A stretch of 64,000 nucleotides of DNA from Desulfogranum japonicum DSM 18378 (GCF_000429945.1 NZ_AUCV01000001.1:186001-250000); one strand, 5' to 3'; counted from the first letter of the stretch, positions 33,354 to 43,117 are shown. Numbers and translations: made by a program. The notes: generated by a model not told the origin, from the sequence alone.

Positions 33354-35414
33354 ATGGCAACCCGGTCACCGTCTTCTCTGGCTAGCCATATTTCTGCAGT
33401 AAAAAAAGGTGAACGCGTTTTTGAAAACGCCTTTCAGGCAGTCAGTCGCATGATTCTTGAAAGTCCCATTGACAAGGTTCTGGTCAATGGAAAGTCCACC
33501 TTTGATTTCACTATATTTCGCAAAGATAAAAAACATATTGTGGGAATGTATGATGAAATCAATTCTTTCGTTTCCTTTGTCAAAGATGCCAGTCAGGGTG
33601 GTTCCTCCAAGGAAATGGCCTATGTTCTGGTGGGAGAACCGGGCAACGGAAAAACCTTTCTGGTTGAATATCTCTGCCGTCTGTATCGGGAATTTCTTAC
33701 CAATCCCAAAAACAGGAGATATACGTTTCGGTTTAATAATCTGGACAAAGTAGGAGGTTACGGAGGTATTTCTTCGGTTGAATCACAGACCTATGAAGAT
33801 CCCCTGGTCTTGGCCATGAATCTCATGGAGACCAGAAAAGAGACCGAGGAGTATCTGACGAGAAAATTCAGGGCCAATGACGAACAGTTGGAGTTGTGGT
33901 TTGAAAATTTCAGGCCCCTGGGAGCCTGCTCCGCATATATATTCAATGATATCCTCAACTATACCGGCGGAGATCTGGACGAAGCCCTGAACTTTGTGGA
34001 GGTTGTTCCGGTTCCCCTGGTGGAAAGTCTGGGAACTGTGACAGGCAAATATCCAGCCAAGGATAAAATTACATCCTCAGCAGTTGACCTGTTGGGTGAA
34101 GAGTCCATTCAACGCTTGTTACACATCACAGATACCAATAATCCGTACCGTTTCGATCTCAGACGCGGAGCCCTTGCCAGGGTTGCCGGAGGAGGCATTC
34201 ATTTCAGTGATGAAATGTTTAAAAATAAAAAAGATTTGGTCCAGGTATACCTGGGAGTCATCCAGAATCGGACCATTGAAATAGATGGCTATCGCTGGCC
34301 CATAGATACCCTGATCATTGCTACCAGCAACAATTCTGAATTCAATCGTTTTCTCTCTGAAAAAGAGGAGGCGCCGATCATCGACCGGTGCCGTATCTGT
34401 TATGTTTCCCATAATACTGATTATCTCCTGCAGCGTGAATTGACCGATTACGCCATAGGCAACGAAGCCAAAACCACCCTGACCGGGGAAAGTATGCATC
34501 AGGATCCCAACCTGAATTATGCAGCCTCTGTTGCAGTGGCCCTTACCAGGTTGCCAAGATCTGAAAAATTGACTCCTGTGGAAACCATGAAACTTGCTGC
34601 CGGAGAAGTAGCAGGTGAAAAGAGCATCAAAACGCTGTCAGAGGTCATTGATTTGCTCAATCAGGAGCATGATATCACCAAGCGATTTGGGCAGAAAGGA
34701 TTGGGACAGCGTAATCTCGGGCGTTCCATGCAGTTGTTACTTGAAAGTTCGGAAACCAATGAAGGCCGTTGCATGTTTGCCTATGATATCTTTCTTGCCC
34801 TTGATCGTATCATTCTTGATTATGTGGCTGATGCCAATGATCGTTCCAAGTTTCTTGATGACTTGAAAATTGCTAAAGGGTTGTACCGTGAGCGGATAAT
34901 GACTGAAATGTTTAATGCCTACATGGATGAACCTTTGGCTGTGCGCAAGGATGTTCTCAATTACGTGAACATGATCATTGGTATTGATGCAGAAAATCTG
35001 GGTGTGGATAAGATGTGGAAGTATAAAAATCCCCAGACCGGAGAGTTGCAGGCTTTGAAAATTGATGAACGTTATATTGACTCAGTGGAGGATTACCTGG
35101 GGCTCAAGACCCGTGAACAAAAGGATTCGTTCAGAACCTCCATCCGTCGTATCTATGGGCAGAAGATCTCTGTCAATCCGGACTACGATTTTATGGATAA
35201 CCTGGAGTTGGTTAAGGCTGTCACTGATGTGCGGCTCAAGTCCGACATTGCAGGGGCAGGAAGTCTTATCGGTGCGTTGGCTAACAGGACCAATGAAGAG
35301 AACCAGAAACTGTATGATCGCATGGTGGATACCATGTTGAATAAACTGGGCTATTGCACCACCTGCGCCCAGAAAACCATTGAGTATTTCTGCACTCAGG
35401 TTGATGAAGGATAA
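33354..35414 (+). CDS. prkA: PrkA family serine protein kinase
   Basis: This 686-residue AAA+-fold protein has a kinase-like C-terminal domain and belongs to the PrkA family. The Walker A is VGEPGNGKTF (residues about 94-103), after an N-terminal VFENAFQAVSRMILESP segment; NNLDKVGGYGGISSVESQTYEDPLVL and FDLRRGALARVAGGGIHFSDEMF follow. PrkA phosphorylates proteins under starvation in other bacteria and is usually linked with YeaH/YcgB. The start at 33354 is chosen over 33270 because AGGAGGG ends 6 bases upstream of it; the longer frame's extra 28 residues have no ribosome binding site. It is the first gene of a co-directional cluster. A second PrkA-like protein lies four genes later. Confidence 0.92.
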   Translation: MATRSPSSLASHISAVKKGERVFENAFQAVSRMILESPIDKVLVNGKSTFDFTIFRKDKKHIVGMYDEINSFVSFVKDASQGGSSKEMAYVLVGEPGNGKTFLVEYLCRLYREFLTNPKNRRYTFRFNNLDKVGGYGGISSVESQTYEDPLVLAMNLMETRKETEEYLTRKFRANDEQLELWFENFRPLGACSAYIFNDILNYTGGDLDEALNFVEVVPVPLVESLGTVTGKYPAKDKITSSAVDLLGEESIQRLLHITDTNNPYRFDLRRGALARVAGGGIHFSDEMFKNKKDLVQVYLGVIQNRTIEIDGYRWPIDTLIIATSNNSEFNRFLSEKEEAPIIDRCRICYVSHNTDYLLQRELTDYAIGNEAKTTLTGESMHQDPNLNYAASVAVALTRLPRSEKLTPVETMKLAAGEVAGEKSIKTLSEVIDLLNQEHDITKRFGQKGLGQRNLGRSMQLLLESSETNEGRCMFAYDIFLALDRIILDYVADANDRSKFLDDLKIAKGLYRERIMTEMFNAYMDEPLAVRKDVLNYVNMIIGIDAENLGVDKMWKYKNPQTGELQALKIDERYIDSVEDYLGLKTREQKDSFRTSIRRIYGQKISVNPDYDFMDNLELVKAVTDVRLKSDIAGAGSLIGALANRTNEENQKLYDRMVDTMLNKLGYCTTCAQKTIEYFCTQVDEG

Positions 35415-35607
35415 CGTAGATGCCGCCTGGGAGGCAATATGAGAGTAGGCGTTTTTCTCAGATCAAGGCATTTCCAAGAAATAACCACAGCCATATACTG
35501 TATATTGCAGGTATTCTTTTTCTGGAATTAACCCGATCTGGAGAAAAAGGACATTTTCTGACAGCCTCCTGGCAGTAGGTACACGACGGCAAAAAAAGGA
35601 TTATCCC

Positions 35608-37008
35608 ATGAAAAAAATGCTTCAACTCTACGCTGATGCGCGGGAAAAAGGCCTGACTGCAGAGCAGGAGAGTAAAATTCAGTGTGAAATCAGACTGGCT
35701 GAGCAGGAGGCTGCAGGGCGGCAATCCCATGCTTTTTTGCCCTCCCATAAACCTGCCAGATCTCTCTATGAGTACACTGATCTGCTGCATCTTCAAGGTG
35801 ACAACGAGGGAGGCTCCCTTGCTTTTGCCTCTGTTCATTCCCTTGAGTATTTGCTTGAACGAGATGCCCTGCGAGAAAAAGATGGGTTTCCACGTAAAAT
35901 CCGTATCGGCAAGATTGTTAAGCCTGGAAATGACGGGGATAATAAAATTGTTGTGGTCCCTACCACCGTTGAAGAAAAATTTATCCATGACAACATTCGC
36001 CAGCAGCAGGAAGGTGAAGGAAGTGGTGAGGGTGAAGGGGATCAGGATGGTGAAGGCGGGGCTGGTGATGGTGAAGAAGGAGAAGTAATTGGGGAACAGC
36101 CGGTCCATGAGCAGCAGGGAGGGGCCGGTGGGGCAGGCCAGGGCGAAGGTGGTAATCATGAGATAGAATCAAATGCCTATGAGCTGGGCCGTGTACTTAC
36201 TGAGCAGTTTCGGCTGCCTAATTTGAAGGAAAAGGGTAAAAAACGATCCCTGACACGGTATGTGTATGACCTGACAGATAAAAACAGGGGGTTTGGGCAG
36301 GTTCTGGATAAAAAAGCCACGATGCGCAGGCTTATCCAGACCAATATAAGTTTGAAACGGATTACCCCTGAAAAGCCCATTGATGCGGAAAACCTTCTTA
36401 TCTCACCGCGGGACAGGGTCTATCGTATCCTTTCCAAGGAAAAAGATTTTGAATCACAGGCGGTGGTCTTTTTTGTTCGTGATTATTCCGGTTCCATGGG
36501 GGGGAGCCCTACGGAGCTGGTGGTCAATCAGCACGTGCTGTTGTATTCGTGGTTGATTTATCAGTATGAAAATCAGGTGGAAACCCGTTTTATCCTGCAC
36601 GATCTGGAAGCCAAGGAAGTGGAGGATTTTTATACCTATTATAATCTCCAGGTAGCCGGAGGGACCCAGGTTTCTTCAGCGTATGCCCTGGTTAATGAGA
36701 TAGTTGAGAAGGAGCAGCTCGAACGCGATTACAATATCTATATTTTCCACGGTACAGACGGAGATGACTGGGATACGAAAGGAGAAAAGGCTCTTCCCGA
36801 GTTGCGTAAAATGTTATCCTATGCCAGCCGTGTGGGCATTACCATTGCCGAAAATAACTACTCAACAACAGGCAGGAGCGAGGTGGAAACCTATCTGCGG
36901 AAATCAGGACTCCTTGAAGAAAAAGGCGATCTTCTACGTCTTGATGTCCTGAAACGTGATAGCAATGAAGGACGGTTAATAGAGGGAATACGAGCGTTGA
37001 TCTCTTAA
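35608..37008 (+). CDS. yeaH: YeaH/DUF444 family protein with VWA domain
   Basis: This 466-residue protein of the DUF444 family is genetically linked to PrkA and SpoVR/YcgB. It has an N-terminal conserved region, an acidic Gly/Glu/Gln-rich low-complexity linker (about 131-185), and a von Willebrand A-type domain with the metal-site motif RDYSGSMGGS (Asp292, Ser294, Ser296). VAGGTQVSSAY and FHGTDGDDWD supply the other metal-site residues. In E. coli the gene is starvation-induced; the molecular role is poorly known. It starts after a 193-base gap from prkA that contains a short hairpin (TGCC-GCCTG-GGAGGCA); GGATT is the ribosome binding site. Confidence 0.93.
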   Translation: MKKMLQLYADAREKGLTAEQESKIQCEIRLAEQEAAGRQSHAFLPSHKPARSLYEYTDLLHLQGDNEGGSLAFASVHSLEYLLERDALREKDGFPRKIRIGKIVKPGNDGDNKIVVVPTTVEEKFIHDNIRQQQEGEGSGEGEGDQDGEGGAGDGEEGEVIGEQPVHEQQGGAGGAGQGEGGNHEIESNAYELGRVLTEQFRLPNLKEKGKKRSLTRYVYDLTDKNRGFGQVLDKKATMRRLIQTNISLKRITPEKPIDAENLLISPRDRVYRILSKEKDFESQAVVFFVRDYSGSMGGSPTELVVNQHVLLYSWLIYQYENQVETRFILHDLEAKEVEDFYTYYNLQVAGGTQVSSAYALVNEIVEKEQLERDYNIYIFHGTDGDDWDTKGEKALPELRKMLSYASRVGITIAENNYSTTGRSEVETYLRKSGLLEEKGDLLRLDVLKRDSNEGRLIEGIRALIS

Positions 37009-37130
37009 CCTGCGTTTCTTGAATACAATACAGGCATCGGACCGGTAAGCGAGGAACGTGACCTCGAAAAGGCCATTGATGGACAGGCTTGAACTAACAT
37101 CAACCCCACAAGAAAACACTGTAGGTAACC

Positions 37131-38762
37131 ATGGAACTCATCAGTCAGCATGCAAAAAAAATCATGGAAGGCTGCAAGGAGCGGGCCCGGGCAGCAGGTT
37201 TGAGCTTCCAGGATGAGAGTCTTGAATATATTGTTACTAATAGGGATCTTGTGGAACTCACTCCCAAGGTGATGATTCCGACGTTGTACGATTACTGGGT
37301 GCAGGATGTGGAAGTGCTCAAAGAAAAAGGGCGCTATGAACTGTATCCCAGCAACCCTTACGAGACAGTGATCAACACCAGGCCACCGATCTCCTATTAC
37401 AATGATAATAATCCTGACTGGCTTAACGTGATGATTTTTTATCACGTGATAGGTCACATAGATTTTTTTCAGAATAATATCTTTTTTCGTCATACCTGGG
37501 ACTATGACTTCACCAGCAAAGCCCTGTCCGACAAGCGGCTCATTGCTAAATTACGTTCAGAAAAGGGGCGCTGGGTTGATTACGTGATCGAGTTTTCCCT
37601 GGCCATAGATAATCTGGTCGGCTATTTCGACACCCTGGAAAATCTCAATCAGACGAGGCAGGGGGGCAAGCAGTCTCTGTTGGATTTTTATTTTGATGTG
37701 TTTCTACAAAAAGATAAAGGTGGAACGACCAAATATATCAAGGAGATCGAACGATATAACGACCTGGTGCATAGGGTGCCGGATACTGCCCAGGAACAGT
37801 TCATCAATGCCATTAAGCTCAAACATCCAGAATTTGAAACGCTCTACGAACAGGAGCAGAAAAAACAGAAAACCAGGACGAATATCGATCTGCTTCAATT
37901 TCTGATGGAGCATTCGGAGTTTCTCAAAAAAAGGGAAAATCAATGGATGCTTTCTGTCATGGAGGTAATTCGCTCCACGGGACTGTATTTTCAGCCTCAG
38001 ATTCGAACCAAAATTCTTAATGAAGGATGGGCGAGTTACTGGCACGAGACACTGTTTCTGCGTGACGATCGCATCAGCGGCCATGAAGTGGATTACTCCC
38101 GTGTTAATGCCAAGGTAACCTCGATGCCGAGAGTCGGACTCAACCCGTACGCTTTAGGCATGCGATTGTTTTATTACCTGGAGGATAAAGCTGATAAAGG
38201 CAGGCTGCTTTTTGATTATGATCGCCTGAGGGACCGCGAAAAACGCAAACAGTATGACATGGAGAGCGGTGCTGGCAGGGCGTTTATTTTTCACATCCGT
38301 GAAAACTATGCGGATTCCATGTTTGTAAGCAGTTTTCTGGATCAGGAATTCATGGATTTGCATAAACTGTTTGTTGCAGGAAAAAGGCTTAATAAGGAAC
38401 GCATGACCTGGCAATATTATGTCAAAAGCCGCAAAGTGGCTGATTATAAAAACATGGTTTTGGGTTCCCTGTATCATCCACCGTTCATAAGGATTTCCAC
38501 GGGTGACAATAATACGTTGATGCTGGATCACCTGTTTGAAGGCAGGCAGTTGGTTCGGGATTTTATTGGGCCCACCATGATGGGCATCGAATATCTCTGG
38601 GGAGGCTCGGTGGAACTTTTTACTTCGGAACCTTCCGAGGAAGATGGAGATGCCATGGCAGGTTCAGATGAAACAAAACTTGTCTGGCAGCGTATCTTAT
38701 ACACAATGAATAAAAAACGGCTCAGCCGTAAACCTGTCAACGAAGTACTCAAGGTCTGGTAA
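37131..38762 (+). CDS. spoVR: SpoVR/YcgB family protein
   Basis: This 543-residue SpoVR family protein is found with PrkA and YeaH in many proteobacteria and in spore formers. Recognised conserved segments are MIPTLYDYWVQDVEVLKEKGRYELYPSNPYE and NDNNPDWLNVMIFYHVIGHIDFFQNNIFF in the N-terminal half, and NEGWASYWHETLFLRDD in the middle, whose His and Glu residues look like a metal site. Biochemical function is unknown. It follows yeaH by about 120 bases and ends three bases before the next gene, so translation is coupled there. In B. subtilis SpoVR affects cortex formation; here a general starvation role is more likely. Confidence 0.94.
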   Translation: MELISQHAKKIMEGCKERARAAGLSFQDESLEYIVTNRDLVELTPKVMIPTLYDYWVQDVEVLKEKGRYELYPSNPYETVINTRPPISYYNDNNPDWLNVMIFYHVIGHIDFFQNNIFFRHTWDYDFTSKALSDKRLIAKLRSEKGRWVDYVIEFSLAIDNLVGYFDTLENLNQTRQGGKQSLLDFYFDVFLQKDKGGTTKYIKEIERYNDLVHRVPDTAQEQFINAIKLKHPEFETLYEQEQKKQKTRTNIDLLQFLMEHSEFLKKRENQWMLSVMEVIRSTGLYFQPQIRTKILNEGWASYWHETLFLRDDRISGHEVDYSRVNAKVTSMPRVGLNPYALGMRLFYYLEDKADKGRLLFDYDRLRDREKRKQYDMESGAGRAFIFHIRENYADSMFVSSFLDQEFMDLHKLFVAGKRLNKERMTWQYYVKSRKVADYKNMVLGSLYHPPFIRISTGDNNTLMLDHLFEGRQLVRDFIGPTMMGIEYLWGGSVELFTSEPSEEDGDAMAGSDETKLVWQRILYTMNKKRLSRKPVNEVLKVW

Positions 38763-38765
38763 AAC

Positions 38766-41066
38766 ATGGAAAAACATACCATGCATCGTGTACAGCAGGC
38801 AATGAGCAACCTCCATAAACATGAAAGCAGCTGGCAGCAGCGGCCGCTGATTTCGTTCACAGAATTTCTACAGGAACTGCTGACATATCCGGACCGCCTG
38901 ATACGTGATGTCTATCAGGTGTATGCAGATATGATAAAAGCCTATGTGAAAGAAGGGGTGGATGAATATCCAGGTGATCCTGAATCCATCAACTATCTCA
39001 ATTATGATTGCTATAAGCTCTTTGTTGAGGATTCAGACCGTCCTTTTTTTGCTGACAGGCTGTTTGCCAACCGTCTTATGCGCCATGTGGAGGCCCTGTC
39101 GGTCGGAGCTCAACAACGAAAAATATATATTTTTGATGGACCCCACGGCAGTGGCAAATCCACGTTTTTAAGTAATCTGCTGCGAAAATTCGAGGAATAC
39201 GCCAACACCCCTGAAGGCGCAAGATTAGAGGTGGTCTGGCGTCTTCCCTGTCCTGACACCTTCAGCAATCAAACATCTCTGCCGCCTCACCTGGCTGAAA
39301 AATTGAAGGGACTGCTTTCCCCTGATGAAATGCAGCATTTTGAATCAGGAAACTTTCTGCCTGCTGAGGATAAGGAAAAAGAGCGCTTTTTCCATGTCCC
39401 CTGTCCCAGTCATGATAATCCGTTGTTGCTTATTCCCAAGGACGTACGCAGGGCTTTTCTCGATGATCTGTTCACAGATGAAAAACTCAAATGGCGTTTG
39501 CATTCAGAGAAAATGTATCAGTGGGTTTTCAGAGACGAGCCATGCACCATCTGCACCTCAATTTATGAGGGACTGCTACGACAGTATCGGGACCCCCTCA
39601 AGGTTATGGAACACATCTTTGCACGGCCTTATGTCTTCAACCGTCGTCTGGGCGAGGGAGTTTCCGTGTTTAACCCGGGTGACAGGCCTCCAAGGGAGCC
39701 GGTAATCCGTAACGAGCATATCCAGCGAAGCCTTAATGCTATTTTTTCGGGTACGCGGCCGGTCAACCATATTTACTCCCGTTATGCAAAAACCAATAAT
39801 GGTATTCATGCCCTGATGGATATCAAGTCCCATAACACCGATCGTTTGATGGAATTGCACAACATTATCAGTGATGGCATTCATAAGGTTGAACTTATCG
39901 AAGAAGGGGTTAATTCTCTGCTGTTTGCAACCATGAATCCGGAAGATAAAAAGATCCTCACAAACCTGCAGGCATTCAGTGATCGTATTGAATATATAAA
40001 TATACCCTATGTATTGGATCTTAAAACCGAAGTTGATATTTACCGGGATATTTTCGGCAAACATATCGACGAGAGCTTTTTGCCAAGGGTACTGCATAAT
40101 TTTGCAAGGGTTATCATTGCAACCAGGCTTCGTCAACGCTCCATTGCCATGTTTGAATGGATAAAGGATCCTGAAATGTATGAGTTGTACTGTGATAAGG
40201 ATCTGCTTCTGCTTAAGATGGAGATTTTCACTGGGTATATTCCGCCCTGGCTCGAAGAAAAAGATGTGGATAATTTTACGGCGAAAATCAGGCGAAAGAT
40301 TATCCTGGAATCGGAAAAAGACGGCTGGCAGGGGTTGTCCGGGCGTGATTCGATCAAGATGTTTAGTGAATTTTTTTCCACCTACGGGCGTGAAGGCAAG
40401 TTGATCGACATGTCCATGCTTGGCGTTTTTTTCAGAAAATATTGCAAACAGGATCCAGACATTTTGCCTAAAGGCTTTCTCGATTCCCTGTTACGAATGT
40501 ACAACTATGTCGTACTCCAGGAAGTCAAAGAATCCCTCTATTATTATAATCAGGAACAAATCACCCGTGAGATAATCAACTACATGTTTGCAGTCAATTT
40601 CGAGATGGGCAATACAGAGATCTGTTCATATACAGGTGACAAGCTCGATATCTCGGAACAGTTGCTTAACAGGTTGGAAGACCGGCTGATGGTCAGCAGG
40701 GAATACGCAGCTGAATTCAGGGCAAGCGTACAGAAAAGTTATACAACGGTTACCCTGCCACAGGAACTTATTCGAGATGAAAAGAATATAACAGACACCG
40801 CACTGTTTCATCAACTCCAGGACCGCTACGTTCATGCTCTCAAATCCAAAGTTATGGATCCGTTCCTGAAAAACAGAAATTTTCGCAGGGCAGTCAAGGA
40901 TTTTGACCAGGAAGAATTTCGAACGTATGATCAGCGTATTCAAAGCGATATCACGTTTATGATAGAAAATCTGCAAAGGAAGTACGGGTATACCAGGCAG
41001 GGGGCAAAAGAAATCTGTACCTATGTCATAGACAATAATCTGCCACGAATTTTTACTGACAGTTGA
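38766..41066 (+). CDS. Second PrkA-like AAA+/serine kinase-type protein
   Basis: This 766-residue paralogue of PrkA is longer and diverged, with Walker A IFDGPHGSGKST (residues about 123-133). Conserved PrkA-type features are the C-terminal all-helical region and the RLMELHNIISDGIHKVELIEEGVNSLLFATMNPEDK segment, which resembles the PrkA sensor region. A CTIC (CEPCTIC-like DEPCTICTS) stretch may bind metal. It is separated from spoVR by only 3 bases and is therefore a firm member of the cluster. Whether it is an active kinase cannot be judged, because the PrkA catalytic residues themselves are not firmly known. Two PrkA-type ATPases in one operon is uncommon outside Desulfobacterota as far as I know. 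Confidence 0.82.
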   Translation: MEKHTMHRVQQAMSNLHKHESSWQQRPLISFTEFLQELLTYPDRLIRDVYQVYADMIKAYVKEGVDEYPGDPESINYLNYDCYKLFVEDSDRPFFADRLFANRLMRHVEALSVGAQQRKIYIFDGPHGSGKSTFLSNLLRKFEEYANTPEGARLEVVWRLPCPDTFSNQTSLPPHLAEKLKGLLSPDEMQHFESGNFLPAEDKEKERFFHVPCPSHDNPLLLIPKDVRRAFLDDLFTDEKLKWRLHSEKMYQWVFRDEPCTICTSIYEGLLRQYRDPLKVMEHIFARPYVFNRRLGEGVSVFNPGDRPPREPVIRNEHIQRSLNAIFSGTRPVNHIYSRYAKTNNGIHALMDIKSHNTDRLMELHNIISDGIHKVELIEEGVNSLLFATMNPEDKKILTNLQAFSDRIEYINIPYVLDLKTEVDIYRDIFGKHIDESFLPRVLHNFARVIIATRLRQRSIAMFEWIKDPEMYELYCDKDLLLLKMEIFTGYIPPWLEEKDVDNFTAKIRRKIILESEKDGWQGLSGRDSIKMFSEFFSTYGREGKLIDMSMLGVFFRKYCKQDPDILPKGFLDSLLRMYNYVVLQEVKESLYYYNQEQITREIINYMFAVNFEMGNTEICSYTGDKLDISEQLLNRLEDRLMVSREYAAEFRASVQKSYTTVTLPQELIRDEKNITDTALFHQLQDRYVHALKSKVMDPFLKNRNFRRAVKDFDQEEFRTYDQRIQSDITFMIENLQRKYGYTRQGAKEICTYVIDNNLPRIFTDS

Positions 41067-41115
41067 TGAAACCTGCCGTCTCTGTTTCACTGATAGATGT
41101 AGACCGTATGACAGT

Positions 41116-41129
41116 CCCTGCATGCAGGG
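41116..41129. promoter_or_regulatory. Perfect palindrome just before the 89-residue gene
   Basis: CCCTGCATGCAGGG is a perfect 14-base palindrome two bases before AAGGAG, the ribosome binding site of the next gene. As RNA it forms a small hairpin that might affect translation or mRNA processing; as DNA it might bind a regulator. Confidence 0.3.
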
Positions 41130-41144
41130 CAAGGAGAACTCAAG

Positions 41145-41414
41145 ATGTATGACGTACAATCAGGTGATTCCCTTTACAGGGTTACACTGTATGAAGTGTA
41201 TACCGGCGAAGGCCCGGTGACCATTAAACTTCAAGAGGCATTGACTGAAAGCGTCTATAAATTTACTGCTGTACCTTGCAATCACATGGTAGAGGCAGAA
41301 GAACAATATGTGGGGCGGGGATCATCTGAAGAGGAAGCACTTAATCTCTGCCTGCGGAAGATTCGCAACGTTCCTGTTTCTCAGCTTTTTTACATTACAA
41401 ATGCAGGGGGATGA
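41145..41414 (+). CDS. Small protein of unknown function in the PrkA cluster
   Basis: This 89-residue protein begins MYDVQSGDSLYRVTLYEVYTG and has an acidic centre and a C-terminal CLRKIRNVPVSQLFYI. No family is recognised. The ribosome binding site (AAGGAG) and the ATG spacing are excellent, so it is very likely real. The gene lies 78 bases after the second PrkA-like gene and 60 bases before the PilZ-like gene, so it belongs to the same cluster. A palindrome precedes its ribosome binding site and a hairpin follows it. A beta-rich fold is likely from the alternating hydrophobic pattern. Confidence 0.75.
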   Translation: MYDVQSGDSLYRVTLYEVYTGEGPVTIKLQEALTESVYKFTAVPCNHMVEAEEQYVGRGSSEEEALNLCLRKIRNVPVSQLFYITNAGG

Positions 41415-41417
41415 TAA

Positions 41418-41448
41418 GGGTGACGGACACCTCTGCAGGTGTTCACCG
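41418..41448 (+). other. RNA hairpin between the 89-residue gene and the PilZ-like gene
   Basis: GGTGA-C-GGACACCT pairs with AGGTGT-TCACC around a 4-base loop. No T run follows, so it is probably not a terminator. It might mark an mRNA processing site or limit readthrough. Confidence 0.35.
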
Positions 41449-41473
41449 TGTATCTATATAAATGAGGGGTGGA

Positions 41474-41878
41474 ATGCATACTGAAAAAAGGAACAGGGTT
41501 CGCGTTGATTATTCAGCCCAGGCAAAGGTTTCTTCAGCCACAAAGGGCAAACTCCAGGGGATGATCAGAGATATCGGACTTGAAAGTGTGTACGTGTATG
41601 TTGATCCTTTTTTGGATTTTGGGGAGATGGTGGATATAGAAGTCACTCTCTTTGGTAAAAGCAGTAAACTCTCGATCACAGCGAAAGGAACAGTGGCTCG
41701 TATCGATCAGGATGGTGTGGCTTTTCGATTTGTGAGTCCATTGGAGTGGTGGCCGGTTTTTACCGTATTCCCTTTGTACCAGGACAGCATGGAATTTGTT
41801 GCAGGCCTGGATATGCTGGGAAAATTGCGGCAGAGCCAAAGCCCGGTTTCTTCGTATGAAGAAGATTACAAAATCTGA
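41474..41878 (+). CDS. PilZ-like domain protein
   Basis: This 134-residue protein has the overall pattern of a PilZ domain, which binds cyclic di-GMP. The RxxxR motif is present as RNRVRVDY near the N terminus. The second motif (D/N-x-S-x-x-G) is only partly matched by MIRDIGLESVYVY, where the order is altered (D-I-G-L-E-S), so the protein may bind c-di-GMP weakly or not at all. Alternating strands and the C-terminal VAFRFVSP fit the PilZ barrel. The start at 41474 is preferred because GAGGGGTGG sits right before it; an ATG at 41462 lies within that site. It follows the 89-residue gene by 60 bases and precedes pstS by 160 bases. Confidence 0.7.
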   Translation: MHTEKRNRVRVDYSAQAKVSSATKGKLQGMIRDIGLESVYVYVDPFLDFGEMVDIEVTLFGKSSKLSITAKGTVARIDQDGVAFRFVSPLEWWPVFTVFPLYQDSMEFVAGLDMLGKLRQSQSPVSSYEEDYKI

Positions 41879-42037
41879 TAATGAGTGTAACTTTTCAAAA
41901 AGACACGAGAAAAGGAAACAGATTTTGTTCCGAAAACACCTTTCTCATCATAAAAATAACTGTAACCAAACAATATCTTAAAAAACAGTTGTTACATGTG
42001 ACCTACAATTTTTTAAATCACATATTGGAGGTTACCA

Positions 42038-43066
42038 ATGAAAATGAAGTCTCTTTTACAGGTTGTTGCCACCGGCGCGGCGGTTGCCCTGTTCGTACTC
42101 CCGGCTGCAGCCTCAGAAGTTCGCCTTACCGGTTCTGGAGCCAGTTTTCCTGCCCCTATTTACACAACCTGGTTCAAACAGTTTACCCGTGCCAATAAAG
42201 GTATTCAGGTCAACTACCAGGCTAAAGGTTCCGGCGCCGGTATCCGTGATTTTATGAATCATACCGTTGATTTTGCAGCAAGTGACGCTGCCATGAAAGA
42301 CGAGGAAATCGCTAAAGTGGCTGAAGGTGTACAGCTGCTGCCCATGACTGCAGGTGAAATCGTATTGGCGTATAATCTGGATGGGGTAAAAGGGTTGAAT
42401 TTACCTCGTTCCGTATATCCTGGAATTTTTCTCGGCAAAATCAAAAAATGGAATGATCCTGCCATTGTTGCAGCCAACCCGGGCGTAACCCTTCCGGATG
42501 AGGAAATTACAGTTGTAACCCGTGCAGACAGTTCTGGAACAACCTTTGTATTCACCAAACACCTTTGCGCTATTTCTCCTGACTTTGAGAGTGGTCCTGG
42601 TACTGGTAAAACCGTTAACTGGCCAAGTGAAGCAAAGATGGTAAAAGCACCTAAAAATGACGGTGTTACCGCAACCATCAAACAGACCCCTGGCGCAATC
42701 GGATATATTGAGTATGGTTTTGCCCGTATGTCCAAACTTGAGATGGCCAGTCTTGAAAATAAAGAGGGACACTTTGTAGCTCCCGGTCTTGAAGGTGGCC
42801 AGGCTGCCCTGGCCAATGCCGTTATTCCTGAGAATATGATTGTCTGGCTCCCTGATCCTGCAGGTGTAGATTCCTATCCTATGGCCACCTATACCTGGAT
42901 GATGTTCTACAAAAAATATGATAGCCCTGAAAAAGCAGAAGCACTTCGTAAAATGGTTATCTACTGTCTTGATGAAGGACAGAAAATCGCAGACAAAGCA
43001 GGATATATTCCTCTGCCTGCAAATGTCGTAGAGAAAGTTCGCGCTGCCTCTGCCAATATCCAGTAA
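42038..43066 (+). CDS. pstS: Phosphate ABC transporter substrate-binding protein PstS
   Basis: This periplasmic phosphate receptor of 342 residues is the size of E. coli PstS (346). The signal peptide is MKMKSLLQVVATGAAVALFVLPAAA with cleavage before SEV. Phosphate-pocket segments are TGSGASFPAPIYTTW, GSGAGIRDF, DFAASDAAM, and ADSSGTTFVFTKHL. RBS is GGAGG with good spacing. Upstream, TGTAAC and GTTACA words form an inverted pair at about 41960-42000, but no clear PHO box was found. A strong hairpin lies between it and pstC. This is the first gene of a high-affinity phosphate uptake operon. Confidence 0.96.
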   Translation: MKMKSLLQVVATGAAVALFVLPAAASEVRLTGSGASFPAPIYTTWFKQFTRANKGIQVNYQAKGSGAGIRDFMNHTVDFAASDAAMKDEEIAKVAEGVQLLPMTAGEIVLAYNLDGVKGLNLPRSVYPGIFLGKIKKWNDPAIVAANPGVTLPDEEITVVTRADSSGTTFVFTKHLCAISPDFESGPGTGKTVNWPSEAKMVKAPKNDGVTATIKQTPGAIGYIEYGFARMSKLEMASLENKEGHFVAPGLEGGQAALANAVIPENMIVWLPDPAGVDSYPMATYTWMMFYKKYDSPEKAEALRKMVIYCLDEGQKIADKAGYIPLPANVVEKVRAASANIQ

Positions 43067-43090
43067 TTCCTGCCACGACTGTGGATTGTC

Positions 43091-43117
43091 AGGCACCCCA
43101 TGTCCATGGGGTGCCTC
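43091..43117 (+). terminator. Strong hairpin between pstS and pstC (differential expression element)
   Basis: AGGCACCCCAT pairs perfectly with ATGGGGTGCCT across a 4-base loop and is followed by CTTTC. It lies 24 bases after the pstS stop and 22 before pstC. With few T residues it is likely a partial terminator or 3' stabiliser giving more pstS than pstCAB mRNA. Confidence 0.7.

Noticed and set aside
41879-42037. PHO box upstream of pstS
   Set aside because: Only partial matches to CTGTCAT-type half sites with wrong spacing.
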